Shown piece after piece: positions 15,591-23,032 of a DNA stretch of 24,648 nt. Each line of letters opens with the position of its first letter. Position 1 is the first letter of the stretch. Under the pieces are notes generated by a model, which made no database searches, had not been told where the DNA came from, and was given only the letters and a program-made list of their open reading frames with translations. The position numbers and the translations under genes were made by a program. Source of the stretch: Bifidobacteriaceae bacterium (GTDB taxonomy: Bacteria; Actinomycetota; Actinomycetes; Actinomycetales; WQXJ01); NCBI GenBank assembly GCA_031279575.1, contig JAITIG010000104.1:1-24648 (forward strand). The letters are read 5' to 3'.

Positions 15591-16037
15591 ATGAGCGCGC
15601 TGACCCCCAACGACCAAGGCTCTAAGTCCGCCGGGAGGAGCCAGGCGGCACCCCCGCTTGGCCTGCTCAACGGCCAAGTGGTCCAAGAGATCGGCTATGA
15701 CGACGACGTCGACTTCGACCTGCGCGACGCGGTCGAGGACGCCATCGGCGCCGAATTGGCCGACGAGTACTGGGATGACGTGACAGACGCCGCCCTGATC
15801 TGGTGGCGCTACGGCGACGGCGACCTGACCGACACCATCGTGGACGCGCTGACCCCGCTGGAGGAGGGCGGCGTGGTCTGGGTGCTGACCCCCAAGCCGG
15901 GCCGGCCGGGCTATGTCGAGGCCTCCGAGATCTCCGATGCCGCCGCCATCGCCGGGCTGCACGCCACCACCAGCCACTCGGTGGGCCCGGATTGGGCGGG
16001 CACCCGCCTGGCGGCGCGCGGCCGGGCCAAGCGCTAG
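15591..16037 (+). CDS. DUF3052 family protein
   Basis: The ATG at 15591 gives 148 residues, mostly acidic and cytosolic. The core follows the actinobacterial DUF3052 family (PF11253): VVQEIGYDDDVDFDLRDAVEDAIGAELADEYWDDVTDAALIWWRYGDGDLTDTIVDALTPLEEGGVVWVLTPKPGRPGYVEASEISDAAAIAGL. The WRxGDGDL and VWVLTPKxGRPG patterns are diagnostic. The product's role is unknown; members commonly lie next to fasR/fab or pyruvate dehydrogenase genes in actinobacteria. It is divergent from fasR and convergent with the amino-acid ABC operon. Confidence 0.88.
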   Translation: MSALTPNDQGSKSAGRSQAAPPLGLLNGQVVQEIGYDDDVDFDLRDAVEDAIGAELADEYWDDVTDAALIWWRYGDGDLTDTIVDALTPLEEGGVVWVLTPKPGRPGYVEASEISDAAAIAGLHATTSHSVGPDWAGTRLAARGRAKR

Positions 16038-16044
16038 CCCGCCC

Positions 16045-16086
16045 CCCGCCTCACCGCACTGTCAGCGGCACGTGGCCCGAGGCGGG
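16045..16086. terminator. Hairpin at the ends of two convergent genes
   Basis: CCCGCCTC (16045-16052) pairs with GAGGCGGG (16079-16086), with an inner CCGC/GCGG stem (16054-16057/16065-16068). It overlaps the ABC ATPase stop and lies just past the DUF3052 stop. It may act as a terminator in both directions; no T-run. Confidence 0.35.
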
Positions 16087-16923
16087 CGGGCGGTAGTCCG
16101 CCTCGCCGACCTGGGCGGGCTCGGTTTGGCCCAAGTCCGAATCCCCGATGTCGCTCGGGTGCAGCACCCGGTGCAAAAAGATGCGGGCCCGCTGGCTGGC
16201 CGGCGCGCCAATCACCTGGCGGGCCGGGCCCTGCTCCATCACCAGGCCCTCGTCCATGAACACCACCCGGTCGCCGACATCGCGGGCGAAGGCCATCTCG
16301 TGGGTCACCACCATCATGGTCATCCCGGATTGCGCCAGGTCCCGCATCACCGCCAGCACGTCCCCCACCAATTCCGGGTCCAGGGCCGAGGTCGGCTCGT
16401 CGAACAGCATCATGGCCGGGTCCATCGACAGCGCCCGGGCGATGGCGACGCGCTGCTGCTGGCCGCCGGACAATTGCGCCGGGTAGGCCTCGGCCCGGTC
16501 CGCCAAGCCGACCTGCTCCAGGTTGCGCTGGGCCACCGCCCGGGCCTCGGCCTCGGAGCGGCGCAGCACCTGGCGCTGGGCCAAGGTCAGGTTGCCCATG
16601 ACCGTTTTGTGCGGGAACAGGTTGAAGGATTGGAACACCATGCCGACGTGGGTGCGCACCTGGTCGATGTCCACATCCGGGTCCGTCACCTCCACGCCGA
16701 GCAGTTTGATCGAGCCGGCCGAGGGCTGCTCGAGCAGGTTGACGCAGCGCAGCAAGGTCGATTTGCCGGAGCCGGAGGGGCCGATGACGCAGACCACGTC
16801 GCCCGCCCCGACCGTCAAGTCGATGCCCCTGAGGACCTCGCGCGAGCCGAACGACTTGCGCAAACCCGAGATCTCGATGACGGGCGCGCCGGGCGGGGGG
16901 GCCGCCTTGGGTGGGGGGTTCAT
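16051..16923 (-). CDS. Polar amino-acid ABC transporter ATP-binding protein
   Basis: The ATG at 16923 overlaps the permease TGA (ATGA), giving 290 residues; the much longer open frame to 17820 is an artefact across the permease gene. Walker A is GPSGSGKST (48-56), the Q-loop lies in VGMVFQSFNLFPHKTV (93-108), the signature is LSGGQQQR (151-158), Walker B is MMLFDEP (171-177) and the switch His is in VVTHEM (205-210). FNLFPHKTVMGN is typical of GlnQ/HisP-type importers. About 35 residues past the usual end (HPSDIGDSD onwards) form an acidic, Pro-containing tail. It energises uptake through the adjacent permease. Confidence 0.92.
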   Translation of the reverse strand: MNPPPKAAPPPGAPVIEISGLRKSFGSREVLRGIDLTVGAGDVVCVIGPSGSGKSTLLRCVNLLEQPSAGSIKLLGVEVTDPDVDIDQVRTHVGMVFQSFNLFPHKTVMGNLTLAQRQVLRRSEAEARAVAQRNLEQVGLADRAEAYPAQLSGGQQQRVAIARALSMDPAMMLFDEPTSALDPELVGDVLAVMRDLAQSGMTMMVVTHEMAFARDVGDRVVFMDEGLVMEQGPARQVIGAPASQRARIFLHRVLHPSDIGDSDLGQTEPAQVGEADYRPPASGHVPLTVR

Positions 16924-18074
16924 GCCAGCGCCTTTCCAAAGCCCTTTTCCATCCGCCGGACCAAGAACCCCAGCGGCAGCGTGATAACCAGATAGCAGGC
17001 CGAGATGGCGAACAGCGCCGTCATCCCGCCGTGCGGGGCGTTCAGCGCCAGGCGGGCCAGTTTTGACAGCTCGTATTCGTACACCGTCAACCCCATGACG
17101 TAGACCAGCGAGGTGTCCTTGGTGAGCAGGATGATCTCGTTGGTGACGGGCGGCAGCACAATCCGGAAGGCCTGCGGGATCACCACCGAGCGCAAGGTGG
17201 CGCCGTGCGACATGCCCAGCGAGCGGGCGGCCTCGATTTGGCCTTTGGGCACAGCCTGGATGCCCGCCCGGATCGACTCCGCCATATAGGCGGCCGAGAC
17301 GCAGCCCAAGGCCAGGGCCGCCTTCAAGGTCACGGTGGGGATTTTGATCTGCAGCGCCAGGGGCAGGCCGTAGGCCACCGCGAAGACCACGATCAGGGCC
17401 GGCAGGCCGCGGAAGAACTCGATGTAGCCGGTGGCCAGGGCGCGGTAGAGCGGCGCGCTGGACAGCTTCATCAAGGCCAGCACCAAGCCCAGCGACAGCG
17501 ACACGCCGAAGGCCCCGAAGGTGTACTTCAAAGTGTTGAGGAAATCGGGCAGGATGCGCGGCGCGTTCTCCTTGATCGCCTCCAAGGTGAGCAATTGCCG
17601 GCTGACCAGCTCCCAGTCGGTGGCCAAAGCCAGAACCACGATGGCGCCCGCCAGCACCCCGTACTGGACGCCGCGCACCGACGCGGTCCGCTCCCGGGGC
17701 CTGAGCCTGAGCCTGGGGCTGAGGCTGGGGCTGGGGCTGGGGCTGGGGCTGAGCCTGGGGCTGGGGCTGGGGGCGGCGGCATCGGGCGCTGGGGGGTGGG
17801 GGCGGCGCGAGCGGCGCCAACCGCGCAGGCCGGCCGCCAGCAGGGCGAGCGACCCGGCGGCCAGCACCGCCGGTATGACGTAGATGGTGGCGACAAACCA
17901 GTTCGGGGACGCCAGCACGGCCGCGGGGTAGGCCAGCTCGACCACGCCCAAGGCCCCGACCAGGCAGCGCGCCCTGGCGGAGGCGAAAGCGCCGGGCCTA
18001 AAAGCCAGCCCCAGCGCCGCCAGGCTGACGGCGAACCACGGGGCGTAGATCAACGCCAGGCGGGCGACGGTCAT
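16920..18074 (-). CDS. Polar amino-acid ABC transporter permease with extra N-terminal membrane domain
   Basis: The 384-residue protein is much longer than the usual HisM/GlnP permease of about 220-300. Residues 135-384 are the standard core, with the NTLKYTFGAFGVSLSLG start, EFFRGLPALIVVFAVAYGLP, and the EAA loop EAARSLGMSHGATLRSVVIPQAF (281-303). Residues 6-85 add three hydrophobic helices. A linker (86-130) is rich in Arg, Pro and Ser; residues 102-127 are encoded by a 12-unit hexanucleotide repeat. The extension may be an independent small membrane domain. ATG start with no clear ribosome site, 24 nt after the binding-protein gene. Confidence 0.88.
   Translation of the reverse strand: MTVARLALIYAPWFAVSLAALGLAFRPGAFASARARCLVGALGVVELAYPAAVLASPNWFVATIYVIPAVLAAGSLALLAAGLRGWRRSRRPHPPAPDAAAPSPSPRLSPSPSPSPSLSPRLRLRPRERTASVRGVQYGVLAGAIVVLALATDWELVSRQLLTLEAIKENAPRILPDFLNTLKYTFGAFGVSLSLGLVLALMKLSSAPLYRALATGYIEFFRGLPALIVVFAVAYGLPLALQIKIPTVTLKAALALGCVSAAYMAESIRAGIQAVPKGQIEAARSLGMSHGATLRSVVIPQAFRIVLPPVTNEIILLTKDTSLVYVMGLTVYEYELSKLARLALNAPHGGMTALFAISACYLVITLPLGFLVRRMEKGFGKALA
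17701..17772 (+). repeat. Hexanucleotide tandem repeat (CTGGGG/CTGAGC), 12 units
   Basis: Twelve uninterrupted 6-nt units (eight of them CTGGGG or one-base variants, others CTGAGC/CTGAGG) run through the permease linker. Read on the minus strand they encode Ser-Pro and Arg-Leu dipeptides. Because units are 6 nt, copy-number change keeps the frame. The run of consecutive GGGG blocks every 6 nt on the + strand can form a G-quadruplex. Confidence 0.85.
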
Positions 18075-18098
18075 GGGCGTGCGGCTTCGGGCGCAAAG

Positions 18099-18911
18099 CT
18101 ACTCGGCGGCGGTGGCGAACCACTTCTCGATCAGCGACTCGTAGGTGCCGTCGGAGTTGACGCGCTCCAAGGTGGCGTTGACGGCCTCCAGCAGGGCGGT
18201 GTTACCGGTTTTGACGGCGAAGCCGAACTGCTCGCCGGTGTTGAAGGAGCCGACCACGGCGAAGCCCTCGCCGGCATACGGGGTGAGTGTGGGCTCGTCG
18301 TTGAAAATGCCTGCCACCTCGCCCGCCTTCAGGGCTGTGACCTGGTCGCCGAGGCCCTCGAACTGCTTGATCTGGGTCAATTCCGGCTGCGCCCGGGCCC
18401 AGTCCTCGCCGGTGGTGCCCTGCTGGACGCCGACCGGCTTGTCTTTCAGGCCGGCCAGGTCGGTGATGCCCGAGTCCTCCTTGACCAGCAAACCCATGGT
18501 GGTCTCGTAATACGGGTTGGAGAAGTCCAGCTTGGCCTCCCGATCCGCGGTGATGGTCAAAGCCGAGGCGCCCACGTCGCAGCTGCCGGTGTCGAAGGAG
18601 GCGGCCGACTCGATCGACTCGAACGGGGCCTCGACAAAGGCGATCTCAAGGCCCAAGTCTTTGGCCATCTCGCTGGTCAGGTCCATGTCGAAGCCGACCA
18701 CCTGGCCGCCCGCATTGTCCTCGAAGGGAGCGTAGGGCGGGTTGGTGCAAACGGTCAGGACGCCTTCTTTGATGGTTTCGATGGCGGCCGCGCCGTCGGC
18801 GGGCGCGTCGGAGGAGCCGTCCCCCTTTTCCACGGCGCCGCAGCCGGCCAGGGCCAGGGCCAGGGCGGCCCAGCCGGCCAGCCCAAGCTTGATCGGGGTC
18901 TTGATGGTCAT
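18099..18911 (-). CDS. Polar amino-acid ABC transporter substrate-binding lipoprotein
   Basis: The ATG at 18911 follows GAGG at about 7-nt spacing and gives 270 residues; upstream in-frame starts lack such a site. The lipoprotein signal ends in LALAGC with Cys24. The mature part is a type 3 solute-binding protein (PF00497): LTVCTNPPYAPFEDNAGGQVVGFDMDLTSEMAKDLG, SCDVGASALTITADREAKLDFSNPYYE and VGVQQGTTGEDWA. It captures a polar amino acid outside the membrane and delivers it to the downstream permease/ATPase pair. Ligand not predictable with confidence. Confidence 0.9.
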   Translation of the reverse strand: MTIKTPIKLGLAGWAALALALAGCGAVEKGDGSSDAPADGAAAIETIKEGVLTVCTNPPYAPFEDNAGGQVVGFDMDLTSEMAKDLGLEIAFVEAPFESIESAASFDTGSCDVGASALTITADREAKLDFSNPYYETTMGLLVKEDSGITDLAGLKDKPVGVQQGTTGEDWARAQPELTQIKQFEGLGDQVTALKAGEVAGIFNDEPTLTPYAGEGFAVVGSFNTGEQFGFAVKTGNTALLEAVNATLERVNSDGTYESLIEKWFATAAE

Positions 18912-18977
18912 AGTTGCGCCTCTTCCAAAGCTCGCGGGTGGGCGGTGGGCGGCGCGCCGGGCGGCCCGCCACGCATA

Positions 18978-18983
18978 AAGATA
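18978..18983 (-). promoter_or_regulatory. Candidate -10 of the amino-acid ABC operon
   Basis: TATCTT on the minus strand lies about 67 nt before the binding-protein ATG in the 151-nt gap after valS. It matches TANNNT, but no good -35 precedes it. Confidence 0.25.
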
Positions 18984-19031
18984 CCCGCCAGTCTGTTTCC
19001 ATGCCATGCCGCGCGGGCGCCCCCGGCTCCG

Positions 19032-19078
19032 GGCGCCGGCCGGCCGGCCGGTTGGCGCGGCGTCAGGCGGCCGGCGCC
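19032..19078 (-). terminator. Perfect 10-bp GC hairpin at the 3' end of valS
   Basis: GGCGCCGGCC (19032-19041) and GGCCGGCGCC (19069-19078) are exact complements across the valS stop codon. It may be a terminator lacking a U-tract or an artefact of the GGCC-rich composition. Confidence 0.35.
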
Positions 19079-19785
19079 AAGGTCGCCTGCGCCAGTTGGA
19101 CCGCCTCGCCGTCCGATGCCGCCAGGACCAGTTCGGCCGCCCGCCCGGCCGCCATCACATCGGCCCGGGCCGCCGCCGCCGCGGCCGCCCAGGCCGCCGG
19201 GACGGCCACGCTCGCCTGGGCGATCTCGGTCCGCATCGACACCTTGGCCTCCGATTTGACGCGGCGCAGCTCGCTCAGCACCCGGCCGGCCACGGCCAGC
19301 ACCGCCGGGTCGCCGCCTGCCGGCAGCTCGGCCCGGGTGGGCCAGGCGGCGCGGTGGACCGAGTCGCCCGGGGCGTGCCACCAGGACCAGACCTCCTCGG
19401 TGGCGAAGGGCTGGAACGGCGCCAGCAGGCGCAGCAGCGCGGCCAGGGCCAAGCCCAGGGCGGTCTGGGCGCTGAGGGCCGCCTGCGGGCCGGCCGCGCC
19501 GTTGGCGCGGGCTTTGACCAGTTCGATGTAGTCGTCGCAGAAGGTCCAGAAGAAGGCCTCGACCGCCTCCAAGGCCTTGGTGTGGTCATAGGCCTCCAGC
19601 GCCTCGGTGGCCCGCTCCACCACCAGGCCGAGCTGCGCCAGCATGGCCAAGTCCACCGGCTCCGCCACCGCCGCCGGGTCCAACTCCAGGCCCGCCCCGG
19701 GGGCCCGCTGGGCGCCGGGGCCGGGCTGGGAGCCGGCGGCGGCATCGGGCGGGGGGGTGGCGGCCAGGAAGGACAAGGCGAACTT
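19063..19785 (-). pseudogene. valS: valS, C-terminal part beyond the in-frame stop
   Basis: In the same frame as the N-terminal part and directly after its TAA, 240 codons continue as KFALSFLAATPPP and on to a normal stop. They encode the anticodon-binding domain (PF08264): LGLVVERATEALEAYDHTKALEAVEAFFWTFCDDYIELVKAR and LLRLLAPFQPFATEEVWSWW, then the KSEAKVSM region. There is a Pro/Ala-rich insert at about 7-33 of this part. Nothing looks decayed. A TTG at 19776 could start a separate polypeptide but has no good ribosome site. Either the gene is broken, the base is wrong, the stop is read through, or the enzyme is made in two pieces. Confidence 0.8.
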
Positions 19786-21765
19786 TTAGGCGTTGAGCAG
19801 CTTGATGGCCAGGCGCCGGCCGATCTTCATCTGGCCGGGGTCGAAGGCGGCGTCTGTGCCAAGGCGGGCGGCGGCCGCCCAGTAGCGCACCGCGTCTGAG
19901 CCGTGCTGGTCCAAGAGCCCCGCCGGGGTGACCACGTTGCCAACCGACTTGGACATCTTTTTGCGATCCGGGTCCAGAATGAAACCGCTGATGGCGGCCT
20001 TGTAGAAGGGGAGCGAGGCCTGCTCCAGGTGGGCTCGCACCACGGTGGCGAACAGCCAGGTGCGGATGATGTCCTGGGCCTGGGGGCGCAAGTCCATGGG
20101 GAAAGTGGCGGCGAACAGGGCCGGGTTGTCGCGCCAGTGGGCAGCGATCTGCGGGGTCAGCGAACTGGTGGCCCAGGTGTCCATCACATCTGGGTCGGCC
20201 ATGAACCCGCCGGCCTGGCCGCGCTGGCCCGCCGCGTAGCCCGGGGGCGCCTCGGAGGCCGGGTCGACCGGCAGCTCGGACTCATCGGGCAGGATCGGGT
20301 GGTCGTAGTCCGGCGCGCCAAACCGGTCCAGCGGGTACCAGACCGGGAACGGGACGCCAAAAAAGCGCTGGCGGGAGATCAGCCAATCGCTGGTCAAACC
20401 CTCCACCCAGTTCTGGTAGCGGACGCCCATGAAGTCCGGGAACCACTCCAACTCCCGGCCGCGCCGCAGCAGCTGCTCGCGCACCGCCATGTCCACCCCG
20501 CCGTTCGACAAGTACCACTGCCGGGTCGGGATGATCTCCAAGGGCTTGTCGCCGCGCTCGAAGAACTTCACCGGGTGGGTGATCGGCCGCGGCTCGCCCA
20601 CCAAATCGCCGGACTGGCGCAGCAGCTCCACCACCCGCTGCTGGGCGCTGAAAACCGTCAGGCCCGCCAACTCGGCGTAGGCGGCGCGGCCTTGCGGCGT
20701 GTCGATCCCCGGCGGCGGCTCGGGCAGGACGCGGCCGTCCCAACCCAAGATGGCCCGGGTCTCCAAGTGCAGCTCGCGCCACCACACGACATCGGTCAGG
20801 TCGCCGAAGGTGCAGACCATGGCGATGCCGGAGCCTTTTTCCGGGGTGGCCAGGCGGTGGGCCACCACCGGCACCTCGGCGCCGAACAGGGGCACCCGGA
20901 CGCGTTGGCCAAACAGCGCCTGGTAGCGGGCGTCGTCGGGGTGGGCGACCAGCGCCACGCAGGCCGCCAGCAGCTCCGGGCGGGTGGTCTCGATGAAGAC
21001 CGCGCCCTCGGCGCCGACCCGGGGGAAGCCGATGCGGTGGTAGGCGCCGGGGCGTTCGCGGTCCTCCAACTCGGCTTGGGCGACGGCCGTGCGGTAGGTC
21101 ACATCCCACAGCGTGGGGGCCAGCTGCTGGTAGGCCTCGCCGCGTTTGAGGTTGCGCAGGAAGGCCAGCTGCGAGGTCGCCTGGGCGTGGCGGCCGATGG
21201 TCTGATAGGTCTGCGACCAGTCGACCGACAAGCCCAAATGCCGCCACAGGGCCTCGAACTGCTTCTCGTCCTCGGCGGTCAGGCGCTGGCACAACTCGAC
21301 AAAATTGGGCCGCGAGACGGGCAGCTGCTCGGCCGACTTGGTCCGCTTGGCCGCCCCGGCGCCGGGGGGCGGGGCGAAGTCCGGGTCGTAGGGCAGCGAC
21401 GGGTCGCAGCGCACGCCGTAGTAGTTCTGCACCCGGCGCTCGGTGGGCAGGCCGTTGTCGTCCCAGCCCATCGGGTAGAACACCGCCAGGCCGCGCATGC
21501 GCTTGAAGCGCGCCACGATGTCGGTGTGGGTGTAGCTGAAAACATGCCCCACGTGCAAGCTGCCGGAGACGGTGGGCGGCGGGGTGTCGATGGAGTAGAC
21601 CTGCTCCCGGGCCAACCCGGCCGGGAAGCGGTAGGTCCCCTGGGCGGACCAGGCGGCGTCCCATTTCTCCTCCAAGCCGTCCAGCGACGGGCGGTTAGGC
21701 ACCCGGGGGGGCAGGTGGCTGGGGGCGGGGCTGGGCTGGTTGGGCTGGCTGGGCTGGTGGCTCAC
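19786..21765 (-). CDS. valS: Valyl-tRNA synthetase, N-terminal catalytic and editing part ending at a premature TAA
   Basis: The 659 residues hold the whole class I catalytic core and editing domain of ValS: HVGH (71-74) for HIGH, GWDDNGLPTERRVQNYYGVRCDPSLPYDPDF, the editing region (about 240-400) and KMSKS (603-607). The frame stops at TAA (19786-19788) within KLLNA-stop-KFAL, where other ValS proteins read on with a Ser-like residue (NASKFAL). No shift occurs: 901 codons run in phase from 21765 to 19063. The GTG start follows GGAGG at 10-nt spacing. Codons 4-12 are three CAGCCCARC repeats (Gln-Pro-Ser/Asn). It charges tRNA-Val; without the anticodon domain this part alone should be impaired. 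Confidence 0.88.
   Translation of the reverse strand: MSHQPSQPNQPSPAPSHLPPRVPNRPSLDGLEEKWDAAWSAQGTYRFPAGLAREQVYSIDTPPPTVSGSLHVGHVFSYTHTDIVARFKRMRGLAVFYPMGWDDNGLPTERRVQNYYGVRCDPSLPYDPDFAPPPGAGAAKRTKSAEQLPVSRPNFVELCQRLTAEDEKQFEALWRHLGLSVDWSQTYQTIGRHAQATSQLAFLRNLKRGEAYQQLAPTLWDVTYRTAVAQAELEDRERPGAYHRIGFPRVGAEGAVFIETTRPELLAACVALVAHPDDARYQALFGQRVRVPLFGAEVPVVAHRLATPEKGSGIAMVCTFGDLTDVVWWRELHLETRAILGWDGRVLPEPPPGIDTPQGRAAYAELAGLTVFSAQQRVVELLRQSGDLVGEPRPITHPVKFFERGDKPLEIIPTRQWYLSNGGVDMAVREQLLRRGRELEWFPDFMGVRYQNWVEGLTSDWLISRQRFFGVPFPVWYPLDRFGAPDYDHPILPDESELPVDPASEAPPGYAAGQRGQAGGFMADPDVMDTWATSSLTPQIAAHWRDNPALFAATFPMDLRPQAQDIIRTWLFATVVRAHLEQASLPFYKAAISGFILDPDRKKMSKSVGNVVTPAGLLDQHGSDAVRYWAAAARLGTDAAFDPGQMKIGRRLAIKLLNA
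21730..21756 (-). repeat. Three 9-nt tandem repeats at the valS N-terminus
   Basis: CAGCCCAGC, CAGCCCAAC and CAGCCCAGC follow one another, encoding QPS-QPN-QPS before the conserved ValS body. A low-complexity, probably disordered tail. Confidence 0.6.
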
Positions 21766-21771
21766 GGTGGT

Positions 21772-21831
21772 CTATCCTCCCAGATCCCGGGCCCGCCGCT
21801 GGACTGCGAGGCGGGGCGGGCGGGAGGATAG
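21772..21831 (-). promoter_or_regulatory. Leader hairpin that can sequester the valS ribosome-binding site
   Basis: On the minus strand CTATCCTCCC (21822-21831) is the exact complement of GGGAGGATAG (21772-21781), which contains the valS Shine-Dalgarno. Directly inside, GCCCGCC (21815-21821) pairs with GGCGGGC (21791-21797). The result is a 17-bp helix broken only by a 9-nt bulge, with a 17-nt loop. If transcribed, it would hide the ribosome site. No T-box specifier or T-box consensus was seen. TATCCT in the 5' arm could instead be a -10 element. Confidence 0.5.
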
Positions 21832-21895
21832 GAGGCGGCGGCCAAGTGGACAGGCCGCTGGCAGATAGCGGACCTGAGAGCAAAGGCGGCCTGGC

Positions 21896-23032
21896 ATGAG
21901 CGGTCCCAAGGGCTACGCGTACCGGGTTGAGGCCGAGCGGCTGCGCCGGCGCCGCGAGCAGGCGGCGCGGCGGGCGCGCTGCGCGGCGCGCCTGGCCACC
22001 TGGGACCACCTGGCGGCCGAGTTGGAGCGCTACGGCCCGCAGGCCGCCCAGCCCCGGCCCGTGCGCGGCGCCGAGCAGGATTGGGCCGCCTGGGAGCAAA
22101 CCCTGCGCGATGCCGTCGCCCGCGCCCGCCAAGCCCTCCGCCTGGAGTCCCTCAACCTGGTTCAGCAGCGCCTGGCGGCGGCCCGCCCGGCGCCCCGCCC
22201 AGCCCCGGCCCGGGCCCGCCTGGAGGCCGAGCTGGCCAAGGTCGCCGGGGCCGTGGCCCAGGTGCGCGACGGGCCGGCCCGCGAGCGCCTGGCCGACCTC
22301 GCGGCCAAAGTGGGGGCGGTCGAGGCGCCCCGGCAGGCGCAGGCCGATCTGCTGACCCTCAAGACCCGCCTGGCCGAGGCCCTGCGGGCCCAGGGTTGGC
22401 AGGACTTGGCGCAGCAGGCCTGCGAGCAGATTGCCCACCTTGGCGGCGAGGCGGCCGAGGCGGTCCGGGCCCAGGCGGAGCTGGCCCGCTCGGCCGAGCA
22501 GGTGGCCCAGGTGCGCGCCGCCGCCGAGGCCCTGGCGTTGGCCTGGGCCGGGCGCGAGGCGGCCGACTACGCCGTCGAGGCGCTGCGAGAGGCGCTGGCG
22601 GAACTGGGTTTCACCTGGGCGGGCGGCTTCGAGGCGGTGGGCCCGGATTCGGTGGCGGCCGTGGCCGGCCACCCCGACCACCCCGGCTACGGCCTGCGCC
22701 TGCAGGTCAATGCCGCCACCGCCCGGTTCTTCACCCGGCTGGTGGCCGAGGGCCCATCCAGCCCCGCCGCCGACGCCGCCGCCGAGGCGGCCGCCTGCGC
22801 CAAGGTCAAGGCCCTGCCCGGCGCCCTGCGCCGGTGGGGCGTGGCCGCCAGCCTCGACTTTGAGCGCGAGGCGGGCCAGGTCCCGCTGCTCCGGCTGGCC
22901 CCCCCGGCCGGGCGGCGGGCCCAAAGCGGCGGCCAGCGCCAGGCCCGGCGCCAAGCCGGGCGCCAAACCCGGCGCCAGGCCGGCCGCCGCGCCCAAGCCG
23001 AGCGCGAAGACGCCGGCGGGAGCGCCTCATGA
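21896..23032 (+). CDS. MSGPK coiled-coil protein of unknown function, kinase partner
   Basis: The 378-residue protein begins MSGPKGYAYRVE, then has long charged helices (about 10-240) with coiled-coil character and many Ala/Arg/Glu residues. A compact region at about 238-335 looks alpha/beta: LGFTWAGGFEAVGPDSVAAVAG, GYGLRLQVNAATARFFTRL, then a Cys-led helix and GVAASLDFEREAGQVPLLRL. The last 43 residues are an Arg/Gln-rich tail made by a 12-bp repeat. No catalytic motif, signal or membrane segment. AAGGCGG precedes the ATG. Its TGA overlaps the next ATG (ATGA), so it is coupled to a tiny ORF and then a Ser/Thr kinase. It may be a substrate or adaptor of that kinase. I do not recognise a named family. 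Confidence 0.75.
   Translation: MSGPKGYAYRVEAERLRRRREQAARRARCAARLATWDHLAAELERYGPQAAQPRPVRGAEQDWAAWEQTLRDAVARARQALRLESLNLVQQRLAAARPAPRPAPARARLEAELAKVAGAVAQVRDGPARERLADLAAKVGAVEAPRQAQADLLTLKTRLAEALRAQGWQDLAQQACEQIAHLGGEAAEAVRAQAELARSAEQVAQVRAAAEALALAWAGREAADYAVEALREALAELGFTWAGGFEAVGPDSVAAVAGHPDHPGYGLRLQVNAATARFFTRLVAEGPSSPAADAAAEAAACAKVKALPGALRRWGVAASLDFEREAGQVPLLRLAPPAGRRAQSGGQRQARRQAGRQTRRQAGRRAQAEREDAGGSAS
22935..22982 (+). repeat. 12-bp tandem repeat in the tail of the MSGPK gene
   Basis: Four units of the form GGCGCCARRCCS lie end to end. In the annotated frame they read RQAG/RQTR. In the +1 frame, which is the kinase frame, they read GAKP-GAKP-GARP. A homopolymer of seven C at 22899-22905 lies just upstream. 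Confidence 0.7.

Noticed and set aside
16924..17820. Upstream extension of the ABC ATPase ORF to 589 residues
   Set aside because: The extension runs through the permease gene in another frame; the ATPase starts at the ATGA overlap at 16923.
17205..19259. Long + strand ORF of 684 codons across the ABC genes
   Set aside because: It is antisense to three clear ABC transporter genes and has the Gly/Gln/His-rich composition of GC-driven shadow frames.
19786..19788. TAA reassigned to a sense codon genome-wide
   Set aside because: TAA ends def (10045-10047), the DUF3145 gene (10713-10715) and the first partial gene (229-231) at natural family lengths.
19903..21831. Long + strand ORF of 642 codons opposite valS
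   Set aside because: It is antisense to conserved ValS motifs and recognisable as no protein family; a shadow frame.
21766..21895. T-box riboswitch in the valS leader
   Set aside because: No specifier loop, AGCAG-type signature or T-box GGTGG-ACCGCG sequence could be found in the short leader.
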